Origin: Priapulus caudatus
Taxonomy: Eukaryota > Priapulida > Priapulimorpha > Priapulimorphida > Priapulidae
DNA length: 31,144 bases
Reading direction: 5' to 3'
Assembly: GCF_000485595.1 (NCBI RefSeq)
Contig: NW_014577375.1
Coordinates: 140,804-171,947 of the forward strand
Position numbers and translations under genes: made by a program. How positions within the stretch are numbered: the stretch's first letter is position 1; every line of letters begins with the position of its first letter. This document shows, piece by piece, positions 21,701-30,080 of the stretch. Below the pieces are notes generated by a model. That model saw only the letters and a program-made list of their open reading frames with translations, had not been told where the DNA came from and did no database searches.

Positions 21701-24700
21701 CACACACTCTGGTAGTGCCATATGTGAACTGTTAGATTCACAGAAACTGCTTGGCGAGTAAACTCGGTCATTAAAATGGAGAGAATATGAATATAAATAG
21801 CAAACACTTTTTGTACATGGTATCCGAGTAGAAGATGATTGATTAGAGTGCTTGTCGGTCTATTCAACTACCATGGGGGAAAATTGGTAACAATTTGCCT
21901 ACGCTCGGTGCGTCAGGGTTCCATGATGCAACGCGTCACAAACATGGAGTTACTGAAGCTCTCGTTCTGGAACCCGGCAAAAGACATGATAACAGTTCTT
22001 CAGGAGATCAAGAGCTTCTTGGAACACTGGGCTAGGTATTTAATTTTTCGCTGTGGACTGTGGTCCGATATTTGTTCGGTAAATTCAGCCTCCCCCCCTC
22101 ACCGTTTGTGACCATACCCGTGTTTGTGCTCATGTGGTATACTTCTCGTTCATCAGAGGATCGAAAACTATGGGCCGGTTTCAATGAGGACAGCAGTTAC
22201 ATTAGAGTTACTACTTCCAGGCTGGATTGTAAGTGTGAAAGGAATGACTACAAGAAGTATCCTCTTGGTGCCTATGTCGATATCGAACACCACCTTCTGC
22301 GTCTTGCACTGGTAAGGTTCCATGATGTAGTTGTGATCAAGCCTGTTTTCACATGAATACCACTTATTACGTATGACGGGAAAATAGCGCTTGCACTGAC
22401 TGGCTGTTGCCGTGGTGACTGATCTAGTGGCTGTGTACATTAGGTGCATAATGTAGTTGACTTGGCTTCATATAAAAAGCGAATTCTCACGTCTTTCTCT
22501 GCCATTATTTGCTTGAAAATACTCTAGGTTGATCATTATAAGCAAAACGTCACATTTATAAGCATTAAAAAAAGCATTAAACACATTAGTGCCTTGCGTG
22601 AGCTAAAAATTTGTGCCTGCGCTTAGCTTGATGCGAGTGTGATACCAATGAAACCTACATGTTTGGTCGATGCCGAAAGGAGCGAAATTTGAGTATGAAC
22701 TGATAAAACTCATTTTTGTTCTGCTGGTTATACCCACTCACTCTACATGCAGTCTATATCTATCAATTTAGCTATTGTTACCAGTTGTAGTGTGTTATTG
22801 TATGTAATTAACACTTACTACTATAGCCTATTCAGATGTGGCTGTGAGCTAATACCATGTATCACCATTGCTTTCTGCCACAGGTTAGTGAGGTGTGCCC
22901 TCGTGCTAATACCAAGTATCAGCTGCAGACGCCCGTGCCACCTACCAAACCTTCTACTTCAAAGGAAGATGCGGTATGATGTATACATTTAATAAAGTGT
23001 CACTTCTATAAACTTAATAAAAGAAATTCTAACTGTATTCATGGATGTGGACAATCTGATATATAATATTTCCTCCATCGGTTGTTGTGTATGTGTGTGT
23101 GTGCGTGTGTCTGTCTATTGAATGCAAGGATGAAACTGTACCTAATTGTGTGTTTTTACTTGTATTATAATAACTAACATGAACTTGTGTAAGGCACATT
23201 TGCCAATGAATGCTAGGTGTTGTGAATTTTTTGATCAAAATTTGGCTTACATTCACAGGCTGATCCTTTATCTCCCAAACCACTTTGGAAGAAGGTTGGG
23301 TGCTTTTCATTTGTCTCTGTGAGTATGATTTACTTCTGATATCATAGATGTACAAACCTATTTCTCTTTCACAAAAACATTTTCGCAAGAAGTATTTTTC
23401 AATGTTGCTGTTTAACACCAATGATTTTTGATTCCCATGATCATGGAAAAGCGTGAAAAAGTTGTTACCGTCATGGAAACCAAATGATGGTTGGGTGTGT
23501 AGTAATTGTTTGACGGCATAGTCAAACCTATTTGTATGCGTCGGCTTAGTAAGAGTCAAGTTGTGTCTTGAGAGTTAAGGTGATTAGACTGGGCATAGAA
23601 TGATAGTAGTGTGAAATGTCATGGTAACAATACCAAGAACTTTCTAGTAACACTGAAATGAACACCCATTTGAAATGTTGAAAATTTGCAATTGAAATGA
23701 TGTAGTACGCAGTTACAAACTGATGAATACTAATAGGATGCTATATGCATTATCATATTAATTTCTAGAAAAGTCGAGTACAATATTTTGTGGATAAAAT
23801 ACAGGAGGATGGCCTAAAACAGTACTATATTACACCAGTATTTAGATTGGTCAGACAAGTGATGTTGTCTTGTTTGTATTTATTCAAACAGCTACAACAT
23901 TTACGGATGGTATAACCATATAAACTATGAACATTAACTATGGCAAATCTTTCGAGTTTGTAGCCGTGTACGTCTGTCCTAACATTCTTATGCGCACATT
24001 AACACAAATATGTGCAGTTACTTTTATACACACTTACCTAGACATGTTGCAGTGAAAGAAATGGTTAGCATCCCCTAGATGCTACTTGAGAGAAATTTGT
24101 GGCAATCCTCTGAAACTGTTACTGCTGCTGTACTGGCATTAGTATGGTGACAGTCGAGTTTAAGCACTTCATACCCCCGGGACCTTTCTCTTTCAGCAGC
24201 AAAAAGACTATTGGGCTGCAGGAACAGGTTACGGTCATGCGAGGAGGTCCGGATGGGATGTGGGAGCTTACTTGGCTGCGCAGAAGGAAAAAGACAAGCA
24301 GGTGAGACAAGTAGTTTGCAATAGGGGGCGATAGTTGTGCACAGGCCTCGTTAGGGATAGGGAGTGAGGCGAGCAGGCAGGAGGAATTCATGCTATGATT
24401 CTGGCTCCGTTTCTCTAGATCGAGTCCGTTCTTCAGAAGTTACACCAAGAATTGAAAAGATTTAACAGCATAGACATCAACGTGCTTAAAGTCACCATCA
24501 AGGCCAATGTTTCAGGTAATTGACTATATCTGAGTGTCTGCCTACAGGTGGATGAGGGGGGCGATATCAGTATTTGAAACTTGATTTTATGTCTTTGTAT
24601 TACATGTATTTGTGTTATGGCTACCATTCATATTTTCATGTAATTTTCCTTATACCTAAGCTACCCAATAGTAGAGTAATCATGGCTTTAGTTTGGGGTG

Positions 24701-27700
24701 ATACTCCATTAGGTGGTCATGGTCATGGTCATATATTGGTTTGTGGTTTAATGTCATTTAGGTTAGGGTTAGGGTTAGGGTTAGGGTTAGGATTATCAAT
24801 CATTAATCATTAATCATTAATCATTAATCATTAATCATTAATCATTAATCATTAATCATTAATCATTAATCATTAATCATTAATCATTAATGATATCAAA
24901 GTTGGGAACACTCCTAATGGAGCGTTAGCCTTAGTTTGACTTGTAATGTTGGTACCTGACAAGTTTCACATATACATTCTACCTCTGCAATAAAAAATAT
25001 TTGCTAAATTCTTTAACTGTTTTATTACATTAGATAGAGGATGTACCATGACACACAGAAAATGTGCATGGAATAAAACTTCTATTGGAATATGCCAAGT
25101 GAAAAAAGCTAGGAGACAAGGTGTGAAGTAGTGAATAACATACAGCGTGGCATTTTTACAGACAGAAAATCCGATGCCCAGCCTACAGTATCACGAATGG
25201 CGCTAGTGGAACCAAAACCCTCTGTGTCTCACAGCGACAGCTATGATTTCGTTGATCCAGTGGAGGACATGTTTAATATTATTGAGGGATCAGCACTGGT
25301 CCCTTTCATGGAGGTAGCAAGTTTCTTTCATCACATGACAATTGTTGATATTGTTAAATGTGCGCATATGTTCTTGTATGTTGTCTAGATAGTAGGTTCA
25401 CTAACACCTCAACTAATGTTGGCTTCATTACATATGGTCGAATCATAAGAAACTATTTTCAATTTAAATACATTTTGTCCAAAAAATTATTGTATTGCAA
25501 ATAATATATAACATGGTATTTATTTTACTGCTACATATGAGGTTGGGTATTATATTAAGGTTATTCGTTCTGTTTCAGTTGTATCTGAAGGCAGACTCGT
25601 TTATGGAGATATGCCGACACACCTCAGTAAGTTGAAATGTGTAAAACCCATGCCGAATAGGCCCATATCAAGTTGATGATTCATATTGTTTGCAACTAGC
25701 AGGTAGCAGGTTCACAGTAGTTGGTGCAGTTTCTATTTGGTTGTAGAACCTACCACCACACAAGACATAAATTCGGTGATACACGAAAAGCAGTGGCATT
25801 AGCTGTTTGGACGTTTAATGTTGAGAAAGGGATGATGAAATTGACTCAGACTGCCGCAGAGCAGGGAGTGCCATTTGTGATTACTCACACGATTCCGTCC
25901 TAATTCTGAAAGCTTCCATACTAATGCTTGCTGCCATTGCAAAGCGATTATATTGGTTTCTGTGTGTGTGCGTGCATGCGTGTGTGTGTGTGTGCATATG
26001 TAAGCAATAATTTGGTTGAGATTAATGGATTTCTTTTACTCATTTCAGCTGTACAAAGCAATCCTAGACATAATCAGAGAAATTTGTAAGTTTTTCAAAC
26101 GTTTGCAGTAATATAATCTTAATTTGGTATATCATAAAACATTCCATTTGTAAACATAATATCATGGCTGTAATAGCGAAAATATATTTTACTTTTAGAA
26201 TATTTTATTAAACTTGTTATTTTGTAACTAGTGTTTTTGCTAGAAGCTGTAACCTTGTTTAGCTGTGACTATGTTACCTTTTATAAGAAGTAAATTTTTA
26301 AGAAAAATTACATAAAACATAATTACTGATAGGACTTAATACACCCCCAACTCTTAGCTAATGGTATTGCTAAACTGGCTAAACTAAACTAAGTTAAACT
26401 AGTTAAAAATAGTAAGAAGTATAATGCTTAAATTGAACCATAAACAAAACAATAACTGTATTTACATTTTTACTTAAAAAAAATATTGTTATTGCTATTT
26501 TTACGAAAAGAAATTGCTAATACCATTTACGGTGCCACAGTCGCTTTAGCAGAAATTGTGCAATTCGAACAAAATACATATAAATGAACAATAATCGTGA
26601 ATATTGCTGAGAAAGTTTATCGTGAATGGCGTTGCGATGCAGGTGCACAACCACAACTGATCCCTGTGCTGTGTCAGCTGAGCAACCAATCTGCAGACGA
26701 ATCCCTATATCACCTGCTACACAGGCTAAAGGAGAAGGTGAGATATCTACTTCACTTCTCTCCTCAGCAGCTCTGATATAATGATACTGATGCAGTGAAT
26801 ACCATCATGAAATTGCGGCATGGACAGACTTGTGTAAGGAAGTTTAAATGTAATGTAGATAGATCAACTTGGCGTTGCACGAGCAGAAGCATTGCATAGT
26901 GCCGCGGTGTAACCTATAGCTGGACTGACATGTGGAATAGACCAGTAATGCGACGTGCCGACCAACCTACTTGCGATCTTTCAGGCGTCGTCGTTGCTCC
27001 AGCAGCTAGCGAAGACGCACGCGAACGGAAGCGTGCCCAAGCCGACCAAGAAGCCTGGCAGCGGCTCACCCCGTCCGCCCAAGCACAGAGAGAAGCACGG
27101 GCCAGTGTTTGTCGACTGGGAGATGCTGGGAAACGTCACGGAGAAGACAGCCGAGGAACGGTTGGCGAGGTATCGTTTCGTCCGCCGTCAGCATCGCGAG
27201 GTTGCGGAGAATTCAGTGAAAAAAGTCAACAGATAGTGAACTGCTGTTTCACTCTCAAACGTTGGTTAATTGTGTGTGCATGCTTGCTTGCTTGCTTGCG
27301 TGCGTGCGTGCGTGCGTGTGTGAAATAGGTGGCCATGAAGGTCACTCAGTGCTGTGCCATATTGTTTGTCATTTTTCTGTTCGGGCACTTCAGTCGGTTA
27401 TCTGGCTGCCAACCATTTCACAAGACATATATAGAATTAATTTGAAAACCAAATGCTGACATGTGAGGTCTACAATATTTCATGCGCACTTGGCTATTCT
27501 ATCCTTGAATCCCAGTGCTCGTGTGCTGCAGTGGTGCGTCGTCAAACCGCTATGTTCGTGTAAATGTAGCCACTTGTTTTGACACTCGACAGGGATTTTG
27601 TAACCATCTACCGTGACATGCAAGACGCACTCCAGAAGCACGGCTTCCTGGCGCCCTCTGGTGAGAGTCAGATGTCGAGCAGCAATAATAGCGAGGAGGT

Positions 27701-29984
27701 GGAAGGTGTTGAGATGCAGGTGGAGAACGAGGTGAACCTACAGTCACCAGAGGTAGGTGATGCTGCCTGCGCTCGCACCAATTGTCTGGCTGTTTTCCCG
27801 CGGTATCTTTCTCGATTTGTTATCTAAATGTGCTACAGTTTCTACGGAAGAAGATTTAGGTCTATCAGAAGGTTGTAATAGAAATCCAAGCTGAAAATTT
27901 GACATATTTACTGTCTTATTGCCTAGCATCTTATTGCTGAAAATATTAAATCAAGGGAGATGGCAATTTGGTACTTCATTAACAAATTTTCTTTTGTGAC
28001 TGGGTTTTGTTGTGGTATTCAGGACACACCTATTGTGAATTTTCTACATGGGCTAGCTAGTATTGACCATATGACACCTTTCAGTATAACTTCAAGTATG
28101 AGGTTCTAAGTGGTGTAGATAATGGCAGTATAAGCTCTAAAATGTATTTTTTAATAATCTGAAGATTAAAGCTCATTATACTTCGTCTTTCAACAAGATA
28201 AATATGATACACAAATCCAGTCGCAATGGCATACGGCTAGTTGTCATGTTGCTAGTTTCCGGTGGACCAACTTCTGGCGACTATTGCCTTATGTCCTGTT
28301 AACATTAGATTTATGGAATTGGCAAATTAGCACATTTAAATGTGTTTTCTGTCGTAGTGTGCATTCAGTAATATCAGGAGTAGATAATAGGGTTAGGGTC
28401 CTACCCTATTATCTACTCCTGGTAATATCTGTTGTGCATCTTGTTGATTCAGGAGCAGTTGGCAACGAAGTACAAGAGAGCCCTGAGACCTCTCCAGTTT
28501 GACTCTCATGAGACTGAGCGTGAGTGTGGAAATTTCTGAAGAATGGTTTAACAAAAAAACTGATTAAAATTTTGTACAAAAATATGACGACTTGCCATTT
28601 TTGCAGTGTATGGTCCCCTTACACCGAGTAAGGCCAAGAAAGTGTGAATGCAGTGTTTACTCATTGTGTAATAACATCACGTGAACTTGATATGTGCTGT
28701 TTTACAGTCGAAAAGCCGAGGGCGCACAACTATGCGACTCTGTTTACGAAAACGGCTCCTCCCAACCCAGCACAGGTGATGCGTATTGCACAAGAACTGC
28801 TGTCACTCTCCACCTCTTTGCCCTTGGACCTGGAGTCGGCCATCTTTGTTAGAACAGTAAGCAGTTAACTGATAATTGTATGATAGTGACCTAACTCTCC
28901 ATGTCTATGCTTGGGTTTGTCCCACTATGTTGTTTTCAGCTCATTTAATTTACTGTTTTATTGTTGGCTTGTAAGTCTTTTTATATTGCATGTCATATTG
29001 TGTGTGCATTGTCTGAAAATTTCGAAATTGGTCTGGCTAATAGGATTTCACAACATGCATGATTATAGATTTCCTATAGATAAATGCATTAATTTTTCTA
29101 GTCTGTTGCACTTAGCAAGATCTAGTAGAATTCAGATGTATCATTTCGATTATTTATGCTGCCTACTAACACGTGTTACATTGTCTATATATCTACACTG
29201 CTTTTCCTCTTTCAGGATGATGATAAAATAAACATGATGAGGGCACTAATAATAGGGTAATGTCTCTCTATCTCTCTTTCTCGCGCTTACTTTCCCATAT
29301 GTATCCCTGTCTTTGTCAGTCATAATCTCCCTTTCCACTGCCCCTACTCCCTCCACTCCCTCCACTCCGTCCTACCTTGCTTCTCTGCCTTTCTCTATTC
29401 ATCCATCCCACTGTTTTCCACCCTCAGTTAAACATATTCTCTTTATGTTTATTGCTTCATAGGATAGAAATGTGTATGAAAAATAACTACTGCCATATCC
29501 AATGTTTAGTGGGTAACTTGAGAGTAAATGCTTGGCAAATGTCTCAGATACTGCTACAGCCTGGATCCTTGGAAGCCAGACGTCGTCACGGTTTCCCGCA
29601 TTATAAATATACATTGTTTGCATGTGCGATCGGCACTTACAGTTGCCTCTGCTCATTTGTGGCTATATTATGTACCATTCAGTATAGCATCTAAGACGTC
29701 AGGAGGTTGTGAGCATAGTTACTTTTGGTGTTATTTACCTGAACACAAGTGGTTCAAATTTTTCAGTGGTCCGGCACTTACCTGGTGCCGTGGGTGCCTG
29801 ATTATCGAGTTCCAACCTCTATATGGATATACCTACGCTATTTCAGACCCGAAGGAACACCATACTCTGGCGGCTGCTTTCAATTTGACATATTCTTTCC
29901 TGCCACATATCCCAAAGTACCGCCGTATGTGAATCTGCTGACGACTGGCAACAATTCCGTACGATTTAACCCAAACCTGTACAA
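9650..29984 (+). CDS. BIRC6-related dual-UBC ubiquitin-conjugating protein (spliced, 3' end outside window)
   Basis: Multi-exon gene assembled by eye from GT-AG sites with matching codon phase. Exons: 9650-9726 (tentative), 12759-12808, 17706-17793, 18825-18893, 19573-19666, 19924-20024, 20470-20549, 21253-21319, 21463-21528, 21917-22035, 22221-22311, 22884-22973, 23259-23318, 24197-24301, 24419-24515, 25162-25313, 25579-25626, 26049-26085, 26643-26737, 26985-27169, 27593-27752, 28453-28519, 28607-28627, 28708-28856, 29216-29256, 29847-29984. All joins keep frame with no stop, giving about 757 residues from 12759. Domain order: charged N-terminal part, UBE2Q-like pseudo-E2, BIRC6 pre-UBC module, BIRC6-type UBC. 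The family transfers ubiquitin from E1 to substrates, and BIRC6 acts as a fused E2/E3. The true start was not found and the last exons, including the catalytic Cys, lie beyond the right edge. No BIR domain is seen here. Individual splice choices could be off by a few bases, most likely at 23294/23318 and 22221. Confidence 0.85.
9814..10593 (+). mobile_element. 0.8 kb element with inverted AGCTCATCTGA ends
   Basis: Begins AGCTCATCTGACGTAGTCAG, itself a small hairpin, and ends TCAGATGAGCC; the ends are 10 of 11 inverted matches. The interior from ~10015 to 10370 recurs at 13302-13650. Contains no intact gene; a 68-codon frame at its start is not recognisable. Confidence 0.55.
10651..11585 (+). 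repeat. Tandem ~0.95 kb duplication, unit 1
   Basis: Landmarks: GCGCGGTACCGCTGCCG, GTATGACATTTAATATGA, GGACTTTTCATTTGAAAGC, AGATTCCTGCATCTCAACTC, TTCTCTGTGTGGCAGC, GACAGGTTTTTTTATCTAGG, ACGAACTCAAATATATAT. Every landmark recurs in unit 2. Confidence 0.85.
11586..12610 (+). repeat. Tandem ~0.95 kb duplication, unit 2
   Basis: Same landmarks as unit 1 with many small indels, so the copies are old. Its tail is expanded by an ATAC tetranucleotide microsatellite (~12510-12585). A 106-codon frame spanning part of it is not conserved in unit 1 and is treated as chance. Confidence 0.85.
12759..12808 (+). CDS. Exon of dual-UBC gene, N-terminal part
   Basis: The exon has acceptor catttcag and donor gtaagt and reads [17 protein letters not shown] with the last codon completed by the exon at 17706. 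It is short, but the phase-2 end matches the phase-2 start 4.9 kb downstream, and the joined peptide (GDVLSKAIYFHG) is smooth. The intron that follows is by far the longest confident one in the gene and houses the broken nuclease element. Confidence 0.7.
13140..13297 (-). repeat. Left arm of inverted repeat flanking the nuclease pseudogene
   Basis: The reverse complement of this stretch (for example GGCTTCCTCACCCCTGAAA, GTATGTTTAGCCGTTA, CTCTAGGCCAC and GGATGCTGAGATATT in that order) matches 16888-17040 closely, with scattered mismatches. The similarity carries on through an AAGCGG..., GAGATGGCCG... part. Confidence 0.8.
13302..13650 (+). repeat. Partial second copy of the 9814-10593 element interior
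   Basis: Shared landmarks in order: TTAACTTAAGGT, ATGCAGAATTGCGGCACAAA, CATCATGGTAGGAAA, GTCAATGGGGCACAGGGCAG, TCTGACGGAGCGATTG, AAAGGACCATG, GCGAAGAGTA and CTTTTGACCC. It starts right at the inner edge of the left inverted-repeat arm (13297). Confidence 0.8.
13965..14080 (+). repeat. Repeat copy, inverted relative to 7590-7740
   Basis: Contains CCCCGAAAGTTTTGCTGTCG, GCCAACCTCTACATT and CCCCACCCCGTACTTC, matching the reverse complement of 7590-7740. Confidence 0.6.
14488..16672 (+). pseudogene. Broken FEN1/XPG/PIN-like nuclease gene of a multicopy family
   Basis: A long homologous run on the plus strand is interrupted by stops (near 14524, 14999, 15116, 15308, 15530) and frame changes (~15530, ~15843, ~16185, ~16325, ~16550). 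The frames read [48 protein letters not shown], then [48 protein letters not shown] and [16 protein letters not shown]. They end with a Cys-rich tail ([18 protein letters not shown]) and SDSDDDDV plus stop at 16672. The three acidic motifs (E/K-A-D-T, D-T-D, G-A-D) match the order of E-A-E-A, D-x-D and G-S-D in FEN1/XPG nucleases. I recognise the sequence as a family with many copies in marine invertebrate genomes. The 5' end is missing or too decayed. It sits inside an intron of the dual-UBC gene, same strand. Confidence 0.8.
16888..17040 (+). repeat. Right arm of inverted repeat flanking the nuclease pseudogene
   Basis: This is the inverted partner of 13140-13297. It starts GTACCACTGGCTTCCTCACC and ends in an AAGATGGCCGCC-type segment and GCTTCTGGCAAATTG. 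Arms are ~150 bp and diverged; the enclosed segment is about 3.6 kb. Confidence 0.8.
17262..17313 (+). repeat. Tandem duplication of ~27 bp
   Basis: Two back-to-back copies of a unit containing TTTTGCATCCATGACAACTT, differing by one base at the start. Confidence 0.9.
17706..20024 (+). CDS. Acidic/basic N-terminal region of dual-UBC gene (4 exons)
   Basis: Exons 17706-17793, 18825-18893, 19573-19666 and 19924-20024 encode a Ser/Glu-rich acidic stretch ([14 protein letters not shown]), a segment ending in LRLSRKK, a Lys/Arg-rich likely helix ([18 protein letters not shown]) and a linker ending [11 protein letters not shown]. Donors are gtaagt, gtgcgt, gtaagt and gtaggc. The acceptor at 19924 was chosen over an AG at 19868 because only the former matches the phase-1 end of the previous exon; the latter would hit a stop. 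No catalytic domain is visible. The charge pattern suggests a flexible or interaction region just before the first E2-like fold. Confidence 0.75.
18074..18409. repeat. Foldback cassette with telomere-like core
   Basis: Arms of about 45 bp, each with three spaced copies of ATAGACCGAAGG (left, 18074-18122) or CCTTCGGTCTAT (right, 18362-18409), inverted to each other. Between them are three copies of GATGCCACTATAAATCATAT (18239-18298) and a CCCTAA array (18302-18353). Sits in an intron. Confidence 0.85.
18302..18353 (+). repeat. Interstitial telomere-like (CCCTAA)n array
   Basis: About eight CCCTAA units with two variants. This is the C-rich strand of the animal TTAGGG telomere repeat. Confidence 0.95.
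20470..22311 (+). CDS. UBE2Q-like UBC domain, apparent pseudo-E2 (5 exons)
   Basis: Exons 20470-20549, 21253-21319, 21463-21528, 21917-22035 and 22221-22311. The peptide starts with [11 protein letters not shown], matching the UBE2Q strand motif (D..LYDWHVKL). It goes on with [11 protein letters not shown] and [16 protein letters not shown], the E2 strand and proline-rich loop, then [18 protein letters not shown]. In UBE2Q1/2 the last segment reads Ala-Leu-Cys-Met-Glu-Leu-Leu, with Cys catalytic; here the aligned residue is Asn (codon AAC near 21950). The domain ends with a helix ([14 protein letters not shown]) and a segment containing [15 protein letters not shown]. The fold assignment comes from motif order. 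Loss of activity is inferred, as in UEV-type proteins. The 22221 acceptor was chosen because it alone keeps frame from both sides. Confidence 0.8.
20898..20970 (+). repeat. Dispersed repeat fragment (partner at 7925)
   Basis: Contains TTTTCACAACGGCG, CTTGACAACGGCGGTGCGCC, CTGTGCCTCCTATGTG and GAAACCC. Lies in an intron of the dual-UBC gene. Confidence 0.65.
22884..23318 (+). CDS. Linker exons between pseudo-E2 and BIRC6 module
   Basis: Exon 22884-22973 (acceptor gccacag, donor gtatga) reads [15 protein letters not shown] followed by a Pro/Thr/Ser/Lys-rich stretch ending TSKEDA. Exon 23259-23318 (acceptor attcacag, donor gtgagt) reads [12 protein letters not shown] plus VGCFSFVS. An internal alternative donor (gttggg after 23294) would drop the last eight residues and also keep phase, so two isoforms or a mis-set end are possible. 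The segment looks like a flexible connector. Confidence 0.7.
24197..27752 (+). CDS. BIRC6-type pre-UBC module (8 exons)
   Basis: Exons 24197-24301, 24419-24515, 25162-25313, 25579-25626, 26049-26085, 26643-26737, 26985-27169 and 27593-27752. The first contains [19 protein letters not shown] followed by a charged helix. This mirrors the Tyr-Trp-Ala-Lys-Gly-Thr-Gly-Phe-Gly...Gly-Trp-Asp-Val motif upstream of the E2 domain in BIRC6. Later segments [39 protein letters not shown] and [19 protein letters not shown] also parallel the helical part of BIRC6 between that motif and the UBC. The 26985 exon carries a basic Pro/Lys/Gly linker; the 27593 exon begins [18 protein letters not shown] and ends in an acidic tail. 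All phases agree. Confidence 0.8.
24761..24892 (+). repeat. Telomere-like (TTAGGG)n array fused to an AATCATT heptamer array
   Basis: About five GGTTAG units (24761-24791) are followed directly by some 13 copies of a 7-bp unit (ATTAATC, ~24797-24892). Orientation is opposite to the 18302 array. Lies in an intron; a chance frame across it reads as Gly/Leu repeats and is not coding. Confidence 0.95.
27278..27320 (+). repeat. TGCT/TGCG tetranucleotide microsatellite
   Basis: Runs of GCTT then GCGT units in an intron. Gives Cys/Leu/Arg chance frames. Confidence 0.9.
28371..28428. repeat. Short perfect hairpin with MITE-like ends
   Basis: CAGGAGTAGATAATAGGGT (28375-28393) and its exact reverse complement (28403-28421) are separated by 9 bp. 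The flanks TAATAT...GGTAATAT match the ends of the 8211-8389 element. It lies just upstream of the 28453 acceptor and so could affect splicing. Confidence 0.85.
28453..28627 (+). CDS. Exons leading into the UBC domain, including a 21-nt microexon
   Basis: Exon 28453-28519 reads [18 protein letters not shown] and HETE, parallel to the BIRC6 segment (EKYVAVMKKLQFD) just before its E2 domain. The next exon is only 21 nt (28607-28627), encoding LYGPLTP between acceptor tttttgcag and donor gtaagg. It is needed to bridge a phase-1 donor and the phase-1-entry exon at 28708. Extending it to the later gtgtga would break the frame of the UBC exon. Confidence 0.7.
28708..29984 (+). CDS. BIRC6-type UBC (E2) catalytic domain, N-terminal two thirds
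   Basis: Exons 28708-28856, 29216-29256 and 29847-29984. The domain begins around [17 protein letters not shown], then [59 protein letters not shown] and LY. It lines up almost residue by residue with the E2 domain of BIRC6, including the Gly-Pro-x-x-Thr-Pro-Tyr turn and the Phe-Asn-Pro-Asn motif in place of the usual His-Pro-Asn. The next residues in the family are Asn-Asp-Gly-Lys-Val-Cys with the catalytic Cys. The exon ends in phase 2 at a strong gtaagt just before them and no matching exon is visible up to 31144. Confidence 0.9.
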
Positions 29985-30080
29985 GTAAGTGAGTAATGGA
30001 TCTTTAGTCTCACTGTAAGAGCAGCAGTTTATCTACGGAAATCACTACGCTGATCAAGTGACTAAATGCAGGCCTTCATT

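Noticed and set aside
22162-22228. Alternative exon with a neat acceptor and donor ([18 protein letters not shown] frame)
   Set aside because: It accepts phase 2 but ends so that the next exon, with the conserved [10 protein letters not shown], would be out of frame. Kept only as a possible decoy.
22060-22356. 98-codon frame as a single coding unit
   Set aside because: Only its 22221-22311 part is kept as exon; the part before it does not match the phase-2 end at 22035, and the end runs past a strong donor at 22312.
24574-24813. Frame with Gly-His and Gly-Leu repeats
   Set aside because: Produced by GGTCAT and TTAGGG tandem repeats in an intron.
26930-27328. 132-codon frame overlapping the 26985 exon
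   Set aside because: It is the +1 shadow of the real exon; the other frame continues the BIRC6-like helices and joins phases correctly.
29528-29932. 134-codon frame over the UBC exon
   Set aside because: Wrong frame; the conserved [16 protein letters not shown] sequence is in another frame bounded by good splice sites.
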